From NCBI RefSeq assembly GCF_018687715.1, contig NC_056765.1, positions 24,852,394 to 24,916,393 on the forward strand: DNA of 64,000 nucleotides. The letters are read 5' to 3'. Under the pieces are notes generated by a model. The model made no database searches, was not told where the DNA came from, and saw only the letters and a list, made by a program, of their open reading frames with translations. Shown here piece by piece: positions 43,697-56,385 of the stretch. This DNA comes from Carya illinoinensis (taxonomy: Eukaryota; Streptophyta; Magnoliopsida; Fagales; Juglandaceae). A program made the position numbers and the translations under genes. Each line of letters opens with the position of its first letter. The first letter of the stretch is position 1.

Positions 43697-44737
43697 CTAT
43701 CTGAAACAGAGAAAGGAGCAAAAGGCAACGAAAATAGTAATCCCAGTAAGCATGAAAGCCATGTCCACTGCCCTCTCTCTCCTCTGCTTTCTCTCACTTC
43801 TCACTTTCTTCATTTCCAAATAAGCTTCGAATCTCTCTTTCCCTTCCCCTCTCCTCTCCTTCTTTCTCTTCCCACTTTCCATGGCCGCGTTCAGAATTAC
43901 CAAGCTCTCCCTTCCTTTCACATGCTTCCCTTCCATGTCTTCCAACAGCATGCTCACCTCCCTCAACTCTATCTCCCCTCCCACCTTCCCCCCGCACGTC
44001 ACCACCACCGCGCACTGCACAAAATCCGACTTATCGCTGGCCATGATCGTCGCGTATCGGAGCTGCATGTCCCCGGTGAACCAGTGCCGCTGAACCGAAA
44101 CAGGTCTCCCACTGGACACGTTGACAGCCCTCTTCTGGGTCGGGTCGATTATGATCCAGCTTAACTTCAAGTTCTCCTCCAGGTGCTTTAGCCACGCTTT
44201 ATCCTCTCCGACCGGCCGTATCGGTGTCCAAACCGACTCTTTCCGGTCAATCAGTTCGACCCGGAAAGGCGTGCAGAGGAACCATCCGGCCGTCTCCGTC
44301 TCGGTCCGGGTTTCTTGGACTTTAGAGAAAATAAGCTCGTTCTCGTAGTGAACATCAACGGCGGAGATCAGCTCCGAGGGGAGAGATGAACGATCGGTAT
44401 CCTTCGGTGGTGAGCTGTGATGGATAGCCGGAAATGAGTCCGAGAAAAACGAACGGTGACCTGCCGGGAAAGAGGAGATGACTTGGCGGACACGAGGGTG
44501 GTCGATCGAAGGCCACGTAGAGGCGCAGATGTCCCGCCAGAGTTTCTCTTCGGTGGAGAGCTCGTGCAAATGGGACGATGCACAGGCGGTGGAGGCGAGA
44601 GTCGGGCCGTCGAGTCGTGTCAGGATGTGGGTCTGGATGATGTCGGGATGGACGGCTGAGATTCCAATTCCACCTCCGTGATCGACGGTCGTAAGAGGTG
44701 CGGTGGTGGAAGAAGAAGAAGATGAAGAAAACGCCAT
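43697..44737 (-). CDS. F-box protein, At2g27310/At2g36090-like, single exon
   Basis: 346 codons, uninterrupted. A Ser/Thr-rich start is followed by an F-box at about residues 28-72 ('VHPDIIQTHILTRLDGPTLASTACASSHLHELSTEEKLWRDICASTWPS'), which would bind SKP1/ASK in an SCF ubiquitin ligase. Conserved family blocks follow: 'FPAGHRSFFSDSFP', 'ELISAVDVHYENELIFSKVQET', 'ENLKLSWIIIDPTQKRAVNVSS'. The C-terminus has a basic segment (about 290-320) and one hydrophobic helix (AFMLTGITIFVAFCSFLCF), suggesting a membrane-anchored protein. A TATA box lies about 90 bp upstream. Codon use is GC-rich against AT-rich flanks. Target unknown. Frames on the + strand here are shadows. Confidence 0.92.
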   Translation of the reverse strand: MAFSSSSSSSTTAPLTTVDHGGGIGISAVHPDIIQTHILTRLDGPTLASTACASSHLHELSTEEKLWRDICASTWPSIDHPRVRQVISSFPAGHRSFFSDSFPAIHHSSPPKDTDRSSLPSELISAVDVHYENELIFSKVQETRTETETAGWFLCTPFRVELIDRKESVWTPIRPVGEDKAWLKHLEENLKLSWIIIDPTQKRAVNVSSGRPVSVQRHWFTGDMQLRYATIMASDKSDFVQCAVVVTCGGKVGGEIELREVSMLLEDMEGKHVKGRESLVILNAAMESGKRKKERRGEGKERFEAYLEMKKVRSERKQRRERAVDMAFMLTGITIFVAFCSFLCFR

Positions 44738-44822
44738 AGGCTCAAATTTTCTTTTGAAATGGCTTTACTGTTTGCGTTGAGAGCTATTTTGAGTCGGGAC
44801 AAGGAGGATGTGCCGATGGACG

Positions 44823-44830
44823 CTTTTATA
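44823..44830 (-). promoter_or_regulatory. TATA box of the F-box gene
   Basis: TATAAAAG on the - strand, 86-93 bp before the ATG, leaving room for a leader of about 60 nt. A TTGAC (W-box core) pair lies just upstream at about 44840-44870. Confidence 0.7.
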
Positions 44831-47800
44831 GAAAGAGAGAGTCAAAGTGAACGTGAGAGTCAACAACGGCTTCTAATATCGTGTTGATCTACTGAATTTC
44901 TCCACGAATCTCAAACGTATTTTTTATTTAAAAAATAGATCTCATTATTAAGAAATGTGAAAAAAAATTCATAAAATCTACCTTTTTATATATAAAAAAA
45001 GGGCAAAATTTAGACACCTAAAATTTATAAAAAATATATATAAAAATAATTAACAAATTATCTAATATATCAAATTATAAAATTATTTTTATTATAAAAT
45101 AAATTTAATATATTACATAAAACTTCTTAATTTTATAAATTTAATTTTATAAAATCTCTTTATATCTTCCTTACTTCTTATTTATAAATTTTTTCATTCA
45201 CTTTAATTATTTCATTTCGAAGTACTGAGCAATTGAATTGGCAAAACTTTTGAAGACTCGGCATATTGCAGTTGCTGTCGAGTCTCGATACCTATATGGA
45301 TAAGAGTGACGCCACGTGGGGAGATTTCCCAAATTTTTTTTAACTTTTATCCAGGTCTTTCTTTATCAAAAGAGACTGGGTAGTGGGTATTCACTTGCTA
45401 TTTGCGCATCCGATTGAATTTTAAAAATGTTTTATTTTATCTTAATTTATCATTATAATTTTTAAAATTTTTATATTAAATATAATCAATAATTTAAATT
45501 TTTTAAATCTTAAAATAATAATAATATTAAAAAATAATATTTTAATAATATTTTATTTAATTTTAACTTTTATTTTAATTTATATCATCTCAACTTAATA
45601 TACAAATGGTATCTTAATCTACTTTTGTGAATAATAATAAAATTATTTGAGTCAAAATATTTTATAAATTTTGAAAATTAAGAAAAAAATATTGAATAAA
45701 AGAGAAATCATTTACACAAATCTTAAATAGACAAATCTCATACATGCATTTGTAAAAAACTGAACCCTAACTTAAAAAAGTGTTAAACAACTTATTATTT
45801 TTTTCGTGGGAGTTACTTTTTTACCAAGATCCTGCATGGGATTTATCTATTTAAGACTTATATCAAGGATATTCTCAATAAAAATATTATAAAAATAAAA
45901 TATATTTTAAATATTTTTTTTTTAATTTGAAAAAATAGTTTTGTTTTTGTATTTTATTTGAGAATTTATAAAAGTTTTAATGATTAATAAAAAACTCATA
46001 TTTGAAATTAAAAAATATTTTATATTTAAGTGATTTTTGAAAAGAAAATATTTAAAATATTTAAAAAAAACTTTACTACATATAAACTGCGTATCACACG
46101 CCACACTTTTTTTATTTTTTAAATTGCCAAACACACCTTATAATTGACATTCAAACCATGTAGTACTTCACTCTTTCGCATTAACTGACAACTATTAATG
46201 CACCTTATTTTAAATATATACTACGTAAATGGATAAATATTTAAAATATTCTTCATTAGTAATAGAGATAACAAAAAATACGATAAACAATATAATATAA
46301 TATATATTATAAGGTTATTTTATTTTTTTCTCTCATTTATTTTTCTTTTATTATAAATAAAAGAAGATAAAAAATAAATTAAAAGTGATTTCTACTAAGA
46401 TGGTGGGCCTGGCTTTAAGACGGCATGTCGGAGGAGGGAAATTTTTTCATGAACTGACGCATGCCATTTAGGCAAATCCAGCTTGAATACGACAGGACAT
46501 TCCGGCTTAGGCCGGTGATCGATCGGTAGAGTCCAATTAATTACTTCAAAGATGAATTAACCATTCATGCATTTGTCTAAGTCGGTGACATGAAAATAAA
46601 AATAAAAATAAAAAATTCTTAATTATTGGTGGTAATCATTATTTGATTATATCATGATTCCCAAGACTTTAATTAGTTTGTTGAGCTCTGAAACTGAAAA
46701 ATACAAAAAATAGTCTTAAGTCTCTCCGGATAAAATTACACTGTAAATAATTTAAAATATATATTTTAAAATTTAAATTTTATAAATTAAATTATATTAT
46801 ATAAATAATATTTGATGTAAAAACTTTTAAATAATACTGCTTGTAAAATTAATGACCAATGTTCTTTCAATGAAATGAAATGAATTTCTGTGTCACAGGT
46901 AAAAGAAAGTGATCCATCTCATTGTTGCTATGACAGAGAGAATCTCCAGAGAGGAAGCAGCACCGACAGAATATTTTTATTGATAGATACATCATGCATT
47001 TCTCTGTTTTTTAACTTCTTATGGGATCCTAATTTTAATGATAATTAATTTCTGATCTGAATATTTCTATTCTCTCATTATTGACATGCCAACCATATTA
47101 TATGTCTCTATTATTAGTTGAGGTCATGGGATCGTTATCCTGACTTAAACATCAGAGTTTAATATTGTAGTTAAGGCCATTTCTGTATCCTTCGTTTCTA
47201 TTCCTTTTCCCTTCTCATTTTCTCATTTTTCTTCTATTTTTAATTTATTTTGTTTTCTTAAAAGCTGAAAAGACTGATCTACAGTTATCTAAGATCTTGT
47301 GAGGCACGAGCAATACAATATACTTCATAGGCTAATCGTTGGAAAGCTAGTAGCAGATCACCAGATCAGATCGCTCAGATCTGACTTTTATGGCTAATTT
47401 TAAAGTCTATCCGAGTATATCTAAACTGTAATTCCTCATTTTTATATTTATCTTTTCACTTTCATTATTGTTTCCTTTTATTCAGTTAAAAAATTAAAAA
47501 ATAAATAAAAAATCGTGTCTTGGACATTTTGTTTGTAGATGTTAAGCCATCTCCTCTTATGAAGGGTAGGGTGTGAGTTTCTATTTTAAACAAAGTGTTA
47601 TCTCTTAGACGGTTTGTCTATAAAGAGCTACAGTAGTAGTTAAGACTATATAATTCACAAATGAATTTGTGTACTAGTGAAACTTCAAATATAGTAATTG
47701 ACTTGTGATATGGGAATTTTCCTGTATGTATCTGGTCATAGATGTAACTTTTCTCTGATGAATGAATGAAGCCAATTAAGCCAATTTTCCATTAAAAAAA
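44831..47800. other. AT-rich intergenic DNA
   Basis: No supported gene. 45421-45610 resembles the core of the Tourist-like MITEs at 58.5-59.1 kb ('aaaataataataatattaaaa' block), but its ends are degraded. F-box promoter sequence is at the left edge. Confidence 0.5.
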
Positions 47801-49310
47801 ATCATTGTACTAGTTTGTTCAATGATGTGCTCGTTTTACCTCATGCGAAAGTTTTAGGTGTTGGACTAATTAAACTCCTTTCCAAGCCCTAATGTTTGTA
47901 GATGGACCAATGTGCAAAAAGACTGATAACGTCCATATGAAAATGATTATGATATATGGTCGAAGGCAGATCAGAAAAAGTATTTTTCTGAGATTGCTTC
48001 TATTAATGCAATTTTTCATATGGTTAGATCCCATCAATATGGTCGAATGACTCATGAGGATGGCTTGGACATTGATATTGTGCTTAAATGTTCTTACATG
48101 AAACAAATAACCAATAAAGTATATAAAATATAAATAAAGAGAGATATAGAAATTTACATGATTTGGCATAAAGCCTTAATCCACATGTTGTTTGGGAAAA
48201 AATACCCTATATTTGATAATTATATAATTCCTCATGACCCCGCATAGTTCTCTCAATTATGAGAACTGTAGAAAAATAAATTATGAGAATATGTCACTGA
48301 TTTTTCGTTATTGTGTGATGCAATGAAAATCTCTTAGGGTAGAACTCAATGAGACTTTTAAATACTTGTAAGGGCCTTTGACGATGAGCCTCTTGGATGT
48401 TTGTTTGTGCAAGCGTATTCATGGTGACCCCCTCTTTTATTTAGATCTCCCTTAACAAAAAAGAAACAAACAAACAAACAAAACAACAACAAAAGTAACC
48501 GAAATCTATTTATATGTCACTTTCACATTTTTATACATCAATCAACTTGTATTAATTATATCTCCTTCTTATATTATCTCCTCCTATATTTCTTGGCCAT
48601 AAACTTCCAACAGACTTGACCCTACTTCATTTTCTATCCAGTGGATTGCATGCCTGGATTAGTTTTCCTTAACCCCGATACATAAGCGTAGTTCCCAATG
48701 TGAGGGAATATTTTTATTGAAACTACGTGGTGCCATGATTGTTTCGGGTTGTAACAATGGATAATCACATCCTTTATATAAATTTTTCGAAATAATTTTG
48801 TTCACCTCTCATGTGAATGATATATATATGATTTTCTAGTAAAATGTTACAAATTTTCGTATATTAATTCCATTCAAGTTGCTTTTAAATTTCTAATGAG
48901 AAAAGATATCAATGCTTCGATACTTTTTTATTTGCATGATGCTAGATTTAAGAAATTTGAAATTAATATACTTAGTAAGATTCAACCTTCTCTGTTTAGT
49001 GGATCTGTTTATTTTGATTATTTTTATAATTTAACTCTTAATCTAACATTCAATCTTATATAATATATATATAGAATAGTGATACAATGAAAAATATATC
49101 ATAATTACTGCATAATAATATAATTTTTTTTAAATGTGAAACACATTAAAATAAAAGGGAAAATTAGAAGAAAATGTTTTTAAAAAAATTACAATTTTAT
49201 TAATAAATTGTGGAAAAGTTGTTCATCAGTTGTCGTATTATCATTACGGATCTATATTATATTATTTATAAAAGTCACGAGGTGGATATGCAAGACAATT
49301 TAAAAGACTA
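47801..49310. other. Intergenic DNA, possible LTR debris
   Basis: No ORF of note. 48105-48560 has phrases such as 'tttacatgatttggcataaagcc' and 'ttatatgtcactttcac' reminiscent of copia LTRs, but neither ends nor a TSD could be fixed. (CAAA)n is at 48467-48485. Confidence 0.35.
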
Positions 49311-50141
49311 GGACTAAATAAATGGCTGCAAATTGCACTGACAATGACATTTGTACTCAAGGTGTGAACATAAACAGATAAGATGATGATTTTTATTTTA
49401 TTTTATTTTATTATGCCACATCCGCAATTATCAAATGCTTGGGATAAGATATTTTAACAGACCAAGGTGTCTATAACTAAATAATAACATATTTTTCATT
49501 CTAATTTATTTAAAGGGTCAAATGTGAGAGCTGTAATCTCTGTGTTTGATTTCAAAACCAAATTAGTACTGCTTAAGTTTTTGTGTTTTAGGTAGTTTTA
49601 ATATGGGAAAAGTTATGTTGTCGTCTCAAATATAATGTTTAAAATTATCTTAGTGTATTTATATTTTTTATTTAAAAATTTAAAAATTCACACAAATACA
49701 CTAACAATAACTTTAAACGATACATTTGAAAGTGCAGGAGTGCAGAGTAGCCATGCTCTTAATAAAATTCATATAGATGCGTCACATCAATGCCAATCAA
49801 TTTTTGATATATATCACTTAAATTTAATAAAAATAATTAAAAAATAAAATATATATTAAAAAAAGGCTCAATGACCTTCCCCCAGTCTTCAATTCAAATA
49901 AAATATAAATGAAGCAATTTAATTTTAAAGTAAATCATTGTGAACAATTTTATATGTACAACTTATAGTCAAATATTAGGCCAATTTTGAATGAACCAAA
50001 TTTGAATAGTAAAAGGTGTCTCCAGTCTCGATCATACATGCATGCATGTTTAGACATGTTGGTAGGGAGTATGGAAGAAAAGAAGTCGTTTTGACAATTT
50101 TTGGTGCATTGCATTTGTAACAGCCTGCTAGAAATTCAATT

Positions 50142-50719
50142 GTGGAATTTCTTTTGACCTTAAGAACCTCGTGAAAATTCTGTAAGTTTACACGAATCGA
50201 CTAATCGCATAGGTTTTAGCCTGTCAACATAGTTAGTGTTATCACTCACTATGGTGCCAAAAATGCGATTTTAATTATTTGAGATAGTTAGAAGTGTCAG
50301 AATACATTATAGTCTACACCACTAGACTTAATTGAATATTTAGGATTTTTCAGTACTAAGTTTATTACGTTTATTTTTGAAGTGAATAGTAATCTCGGTA
50401 AACGTACTAAATGCAGTGTTTTCAAAATCTGTGGAATTTCTTTTGACCTTAAGAACCTCGTGAAAATTTCGTAAGTTTACACGAATCGACTAATCGCATA
50501 GGTTTTAGCCTGTCAACATAGTTAGTGTTATCACTCACTATGGTGCCAAAAATGCGATTTTAATTATTTGAGATAGTTAGAAGTGTCAGAATACATTATA
50601 GTCTACACCACTAGGCTTAATTGAATATTTAGGATTTTTCAGTACTAAGTTTATTATGTTTATTTTTGGAGTGAATAGTAATCTCGGTAAACGTACTAAA
50701 TGCAGTGTTTTCAAAATCA
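50142..50719. repeat. 289-bp tandem duplication at the LTR start
   Basis: Two copies (50142-50430 and 50431-50719) beginning GTGGAATTTCTTTTGACC and ending AGTGTTTTCAAAATC, with only a handful of differences. Confidence 0.95.
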
Positions 50720-51047
50720 CAGTGTGAAATGTCCAAATTAGGTTAGCGAAATTTTATTTGGATACTTGGCAAGATCTTAACCACACATAATGAATAGTAT
50801 TAGATACTTAGCACAAAGAGAAACCATTAGATGGAATTGTGAAGGAAATCAAGGTGTGAGATCATGACACCTAAGCAAAATACACATTTGGAAAATATCT
50901 TAAGAACATAGATTTAAAATACACATGGAAAGATTTTAACCACCTTACTCTTCCAAGTCTACTCCACATTTAGAAAATATTTTGAACTAATTTCGTGGAT
51001 ATTATTGGGTAAAAATATCTTGAGTTGATTTTTGTAGATATTATTAG

Positions 51048-51178
51048 GTAAGAGAGTCCTACACTCCACTCTCACTCCGGTAAGAGAGTCCTACACTTAA
51101 CTCTCACTTCGGGTAAGAGAGTCCTACACTTAACTCTCACTTCGGGTAAGAGAGTCCTACACTTAACTCTCACTCCAG
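51048..51178. repeat. 33-bp tandem repeat, about 4 copies
   Basis: The unit 'ggtaagagagtcctacacttaactctcacttcg' is repeated near-perfectly. It encodes the 'VKCRTLLPE' triplet seen on the - strand, which is an artefact of the repeat. Confidence 0.93.
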
Positions 51179-53104
51179 CCTCATCTCTTCCATATCTTAT
51201 CCACAAATATCTCCAGCCATCCCTCCCCACGAAATTATCTTCATTTATGCTTTCCATTGAAAGAATACCAAACACTCTCTCTTAGACAGCTTTTAGGAGT
51301 TCTTTTACACACCCATTTCGAAGCTTTTGTAAGTGTTTTATCATAAAGTCTCCTTCATATAAGTTGTTCCTCTTTGAGTCTAGTTTCCGTAGATGTATTT
51401 TTCGTATCATTCCATGGTCATTTGATTGGTCAAAAGTATTTTTAACCATAGAAAGGTCATTCTGGGCGTGAATCTGGAGAGTATGTTATAGTTTGGAGTT
51501 TTTGACCAAGCTAATGGATAGATATTGGTCCGAAATTTTTATGGAGTATTGTTAACATGTATATATGACTATTGGTTGAGGATTTTTGCATGATTAAAGG
51601 TTTTGATGAAAGATTTTCTTAGATTTAGAAACTTAGAAACTGGAAGAGGAAAAACAGTTTCTGTTTTGAGAAAGTTTAACTCTTTGGTGGTCTAAACCTA
51701 TTCTAATGACTTTGATAATTTTATTGGAGGATCCTAAACATCTTATATACATGTTATATTATTATTTTGAAGATATTTGATGTTAGTTTCAAAGATATGA
51801 AATTTTATACAAAGAGATATTCAGATAAGCCAAAGTGTGGATATTCTTGGCTAAATTTATGTTTTGATTAATTTCTAACCATGTGATCTTGAATTAGAAG
51901 CTTGTATATGTTTTAGGACATCTTTTTAAACCATGTAATGGTTTGGTTTGAAGATCATATCTTTATAAGTCATAGATCAAGAGATTTATCAAAACTAGTT
52001 GAGGAAAAAGTTTCTGTTTTTGGACTAAGTGTAAAACCAAAAACTCCAAATTTTATTTTGTGATTTTGGTGACTTTAGTTTGATGATTTAAAGCATGGTT
52101 GATGTTAGGATGATATTATGAATATGTTAGAAGTAAGATTTGATTTTTGAAATTCTTGGAGATGTTTTGATTTAAAGTCAAAACTTGTGATTCAAGTGCT
52201 TGGATCTTTTTACAAAAAAGTTTGGTGTTGATTATTAGCTTTTTCTAAATGGATGTTTTAAGTATGGTTTTGAACTTAGGATTGGAAGATGTTTGTTGCA
52301 AAATTTTGGTTTAAGCATGAGTTTTGAAGTTGGAAGGAATTGCAACAAAAATAAAGGGAAATGGCCTATGGATGTTTCAACCATAGTATGTTCTTCATAG
52401 TTGTGTTTTGTTTTAAATTTTTCTGAGTTGATAATTAAGTTTAGGATAAAATTTACATGAGAAATGTAAATTTTAGAAACTTTTAGAGTTAGTATGCAAA
52501 ATCCTTAAGTTATGGGTAAAACGGTCATTTTTCCACATGTAGAGAATAAAATGAAAATTTTACTCTTTAAGTTAGTATTTTCCATATTTCAAATTATTAG
52601 TGATTTAGTTCTAACTTTTAGAATTACTAATTACAGTTCCTCGTGATCACACTTGAAGTTTTATAAGAAACGCGGAGATCGAGGTAAGTTAGCTTTTAAC
52701 TTACTAGCAGTCTACTATGTATGTGTGCTAAGTAAAAGAACTACAGTGTATGTATGTATGTTATCATATGTGTCATGCCATGTCAAGTTATCATGTAATT
52801 GTCTATTATACAGAATTTATTCTGTCATCAATTTTTATCTGTTACATAATATATTCTGTTATATATTACTGTACATTACAAGTACGTCATACTAAGTATG
52901 TCATCCATTACATGTAAGTCAAGTCATGTAATATTCACTGTTGCAAGTATGTCATGTTAAATATGTTGTCTATTATATGTTATGCCATGTTACGAAATGT
53001 TTCTATCTCAAGTTGGTCATGTATTCTAAGTTATGTTCAAGTCACGTTATGTTACGTCAGGACTTCAGTCCTTTCGTATTCCAGTCACATTTCATCTTGA
53101 GTAC

Positions 53105-53760
53105 ATTATGATGTGTAGAATACATGGGGCCACAACAACTGTGGAGTATGTATTTTTAATGTTAAGTCAAGTTTGTGTAGAATACATGGGGCCACAACAA
53201 CTGTGGAGTATGTATTTAACTACAATTGTGATGCGTAAAATACATGGGGCCACAACAATTGTGGAGTATGTATTTTTCATGTTAAGTCAAGTTTGTGTAG
53301 AATACATGGGGCCACAACAACTGTGGAGTATGTATTTTTAATGTTAAGTCAAGTTTGTGTAGAATACATGGGGCCACAACAACTGTGGAGTATGTATTTT
53401 TCATGTTAAGTCAAGTTTGTGTAGAATACATGGGGCCACAACAACTGTGGAGTATGTATTTTTAATGTTAAGTCAAGTTTGTGTAGAATACATGGGGCCA
53501 CAACAACTGTGGAGTATGTATTTAACTACAATTGTGATGCGTAAAATACATGGGGCCACAACAACTGTAGAGTATGTATTTTTCATGTTAAGTCAAGTTT
53601 GTGTAGAATACATGGGGCCACAACAACTGTGGAGTATGTATTTTTAATGTTAAGTCAAGTTTGTGTAGAATACATGGGGCCACAACAACTGTGGAGTATG
53701 TATTTACACGTAGAATACATGGGGCCACAACAACTGTGGAGTATGTATTTTTCATGTTAA
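53105..53760. repeat. Minisatellite, 11 copies with higher-order pattern
   Basis: Each copy has the core 'AGAATACATGGGGCCACAAC' plus 'aactgtggagtatgtattt'. It is separated by one of two linkers: 'ttaatgttaagtcaagtttgtgt' (or tt-cat- variant) or 'aactacaattgtgatgcgt', the latter with AAAATAC in place of GAATAC. The order of linkers repeats as a block (53117-53340 resembles 53420-53650). The two Met-start frames here only translate the repeat. Confidence 0.95.
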
Positions 53761-54413
53761 TTCAAGTTTCAGAGCAAGTTTATGCTAAGTCAAGTTCAGT
53801 TCATGTTTCAATTTAAGTTATGTCAATTATGCTATGTTGTACGCTAAGTTATTCTTTAATTACTTATGAATTTGATTATGCATTTATGCTTTTACTGTCA
53901 TCCATGCATCATTAGTCTGTGTGGAAGTTTTTTTGTTAACTTGCTGAGATTTATAATCAAATCTCACTGTGGTAGTCCCAACCATCATTCCTCCCGAATG
54001 GTAGATCTTGTTACAGGACCTGAAGGAGGATCATGAGCTAACCAACTAGACACAGTCGACTGAACGACGATGCGTCGTTAATGTTAATATAGTAGTTAAA
54101 TTACTACTTGTACGATGGAGTTGCATCTCCAGTACTTTTGGATCATAACTATTTTGGAATAGTGCTGTGATCTTAGTTATTCAATAGATCTTTATGTATA
54201 AAGTATGTTTTAAGTATTGGGATATTTTCAGTTTGGTGCATAGTATTGCTAAAGAAAAAAATTATCCGTTGCGAATATTGCATAATGTTAGATGCATGTT
54301 AGGATTATTGCATCTTATATGTCATGAACGGGGGCAGGTAACCTTGTGTTGCATGTCTCGACGCTTCAAATATCCGTCCGATCCCAAACGAAATTTGGGG
54401 GCGCCACAGCATT

Positions 54414-55001
54414 AGTCCAACTGAAATTCCATTAATCCATTGCCACCGCTTGAAACTTAACCCCCAAAAAACCAACTTGGAACCAAGCCGACGAGGACTG
54501 CCACCAAGAAGCTGCTTTTGATATATATTGAAATCGATAAGGATAGACGCGAAGCTGTTCTTTGACTCGGTATTTTTCTGATATTAAGGGAAAAAAGAAA
54601 GAATAGTTACATTTGTACAAATATCGCATGATTGTTTTAAAAAATAAATAAAAAATTTATATAAAAAAAATTAATTTTTTAATAATAAATTATACTCTTT
54701 TTTAAAATGACTATATAATTCTTATTCATTTTATAACTATATATAGTATTATTTATTTATATTAATTGACGTAAAAAGTTTTCACATGAAAATGTCAATG
54801 TAAATTTTTGCAAATAGATTTTTTTTTTTTTTTAAAATGAAGATTATATTCTTTTTAATAAATTAAATTTTCTCCAATCAGCGATGTTAAAAATGTGCCC
54901 TCCACGTTGAAGTAATTTTTTTTCCCCTTTGCTTTTTCTAATTCTAGTGAGTGGTCCAGGCCATAACTAAATTGCATTTAATACTGCACAACCAATTATA
55001 C

Positions 55002-55041
<40 letters not shown>

Positions 55042-55170
55042 ACGTCACGCTTTACATGATCTTAAATTAGAAAGATAAGATTAGACACGTTTCGCTACGA
55101 AAGTTGACTCGACCACTCCTACTAGTGAGCCAGTGACTACTATTCCGCCTGAGCTTTCATATCCGTGTGT
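54414..55170. other. Copy 1 of duplicated unit, right part
   Basis: Non-coding, matches 56385-57450. It contains 'tcatgtaaag'-type and '(TA)9(GA)n' microsatellite sequence (55001-55040). 'CGTCACGCTTTACATGATCTTAAATTAG' (55043-) is strongly kept in both copies. Confidence 0.7.
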
Positions 55171-55179
55171 ATTAATAAT

Positions 55180-55346
55180 CAGCAATATTATATATAATCG
55201 TAAAATTATAAATATAATATAATTATTTAAAAAAATAAAATTTATAATTAAAAAGTTAATTTTTTTATATAAATTTTATATTAATTTATTTTTTTTAAAA
55301 TGACTACATACTATTTATACAATCATAATTATAAATATTATTTCTC
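55180..55346. mobile_element. AT-rich MITE, 167 bp, in copy 1 only (TSD ATTAATAAT)
   Basis: Flanked by ATTAATAAT at 55171-55179 and 55347-55355. The ends are imperfectly inverted (CAGCAATATTATATATAATCG; reversed right end GAGAAATAATATTTATAATTA). Copy 2 at about 57450-57462 has no insert, although the empty site there is a few bases shorter than predicted. Confidence 0.7.
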
Positions 55347-56238
55347 ATTAATAATATAAAGCGGCTTGGACGCTGAGCGAGTGAGGGAACCAAAGGGAAC
55401 ATGCCCAACGGTTCTTTAACTTTAAATATTTTTATTTTTATACATAACTAAATATATAGATAAATGATATTTATATTTTTAAAGTGTTCGATAGTCTTAC
55501 ACTTCTTTTAAAAAATTGAATAAATGGCTGCAAATTACACTGACAATGACATTTGTACTCAAGGTGTGAACATAAACAGATAAGATGATGATTTTTATTT
55601 TATTTTATTTTATTATGCCACATCCGCATATTATCAAATGCTTGGGATAAGATATTTTAACAGATCAAGGTGTCTATAACTAAATAATAATATATTTTTC
55701 ATTCTAATTTATTTAAAGGGTCAAATCTAAGAGCTGCAATCTCTGTGTTTTATTTCAAAACCAAATTACTGCTTAAGTTTTTGTGTAAGTTTTTAAGTAG
55801 TTTTAATATATGGGAAAAGTTATGTTGTCGTTTCAAATATACTGTTTCAAATTATCTTAGTGTATTTATATTTTTTATTTTAACATTTAAAAATTTACAT
55901 AAATACACTAGCGATAACTTTGAACGATATGCGAGAGTGCAGAGTAGCAATGCTCTTAATAAAATTCATATAGAAGCGTCATATCAACGCCAATCAATTT
56001 TTGATATATATCACTTAAATTTAATAAAAATAATTAAAAAAATAAAATATATATTAAAAAAAAAGGCTCAATGACCTCCCCCAGTCTTCAATTCAATTAA
56101 AATATAAATGAAGCAATTCAATTTTAAAGTATATCATTGTGAACAATTTTATATGTACAACTTATAGTCAAATATTAGGCCAATATTTTTGAATGAACCA
56201 AAGTTTGAATGGTAAAAGGGTCTCCAGTCTCGATCATA

Positions 56239-56385
56239 CATGCATGCATGTTTAGACAAGTTGGTAGGGAGTGTCGAATAAATCAACTTGGAACCCCCCA
56301 CTTGGAACCATGCATGCATGCATGTTTAGACAAGATGGCAGGGAGTGTCGAATAAATCAACTTGGAACCCCCCACTTGGAACCAA
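56239..56385. repeat. 74-bp internal duplication in copy 2
   Basis: 'catgcatgcatgtttagacaag' to 'aaccccccacttggaacca' occurs twice; only partly present in copy 1. Confidence 0.9.

Larger units (their letters stand above)
50116..54408 (+). mobile_element. Very large solo LTR, 4293 bp (TSD GCATT)
   Basis: Starts TGTAACAGCCTGCTAGAAATTC and ends ATTTGGGGGCGCCACA, with GCATT at 50111-50115 and 54409-54413. The GGGGGCGCCACA end resembles the GGGGGCGTCACA end of the chromovirus LTRs, and it has a comparable 3' block with a splice-like TTACAG|GACCTGAAGGAGGATC. I infer a long-LTR Ty3/gypsy element of the same broad clade. It contains a 289-bp tandem duplication, a 33-bp repeat and a minisatellite. 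No gag or pol, so it is solo. Its ORFs are repeat artefacts. Confidence 0.92.
49317..55518. repeat. Tandem duplication, copy 1 (interrupted by solo LTR)
   Basis: 49317-50100 matches 55519-56280, and 54470-55518 matches 56385-57611, in the same order with scattered substitutions (start 'aataaatggctgcaaatt(g/a)cactgacaatgac'). Copy 1 differs by three insertions it has acquired or kept: the 4.3-kb solo LTR, a 167-bp MITE and microsatellite changes. No conserved ORF, so the unit is non-coding, possibly an old repeat or upstream regulatory DNA. Confidence 0.9.

Noticed and set aside
43589..44164. 191-codon + strand ORF opposite the F-box gene
   Set aside because: Antisense shadow of a GC-rich coding region; no motif and no start context.
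45421..45610. Third Tourist-like MITE
   Set aside because: The AT-rich core is similar to 58543-58751, but inverted ends and TTA flanks could not be matched; kept only as a note.
47801..48800. Possible copia solo LTR
   Set aside because: Phrases look LTR-like, but no TG...CA ends with a TSD could be found.
53033..53647. Two Met-start frames of 102 and 76 codons with repeated 'GPQQLWSMY'
   Set aside because: They are translations of the minisatellite; length depends on repeat count.
53105..53760. CRISPR-like array of repeats and spacers
   Set aside because: Linkers are themselves repeated, there are no cas genes, and the array lies inside a plant LTR.
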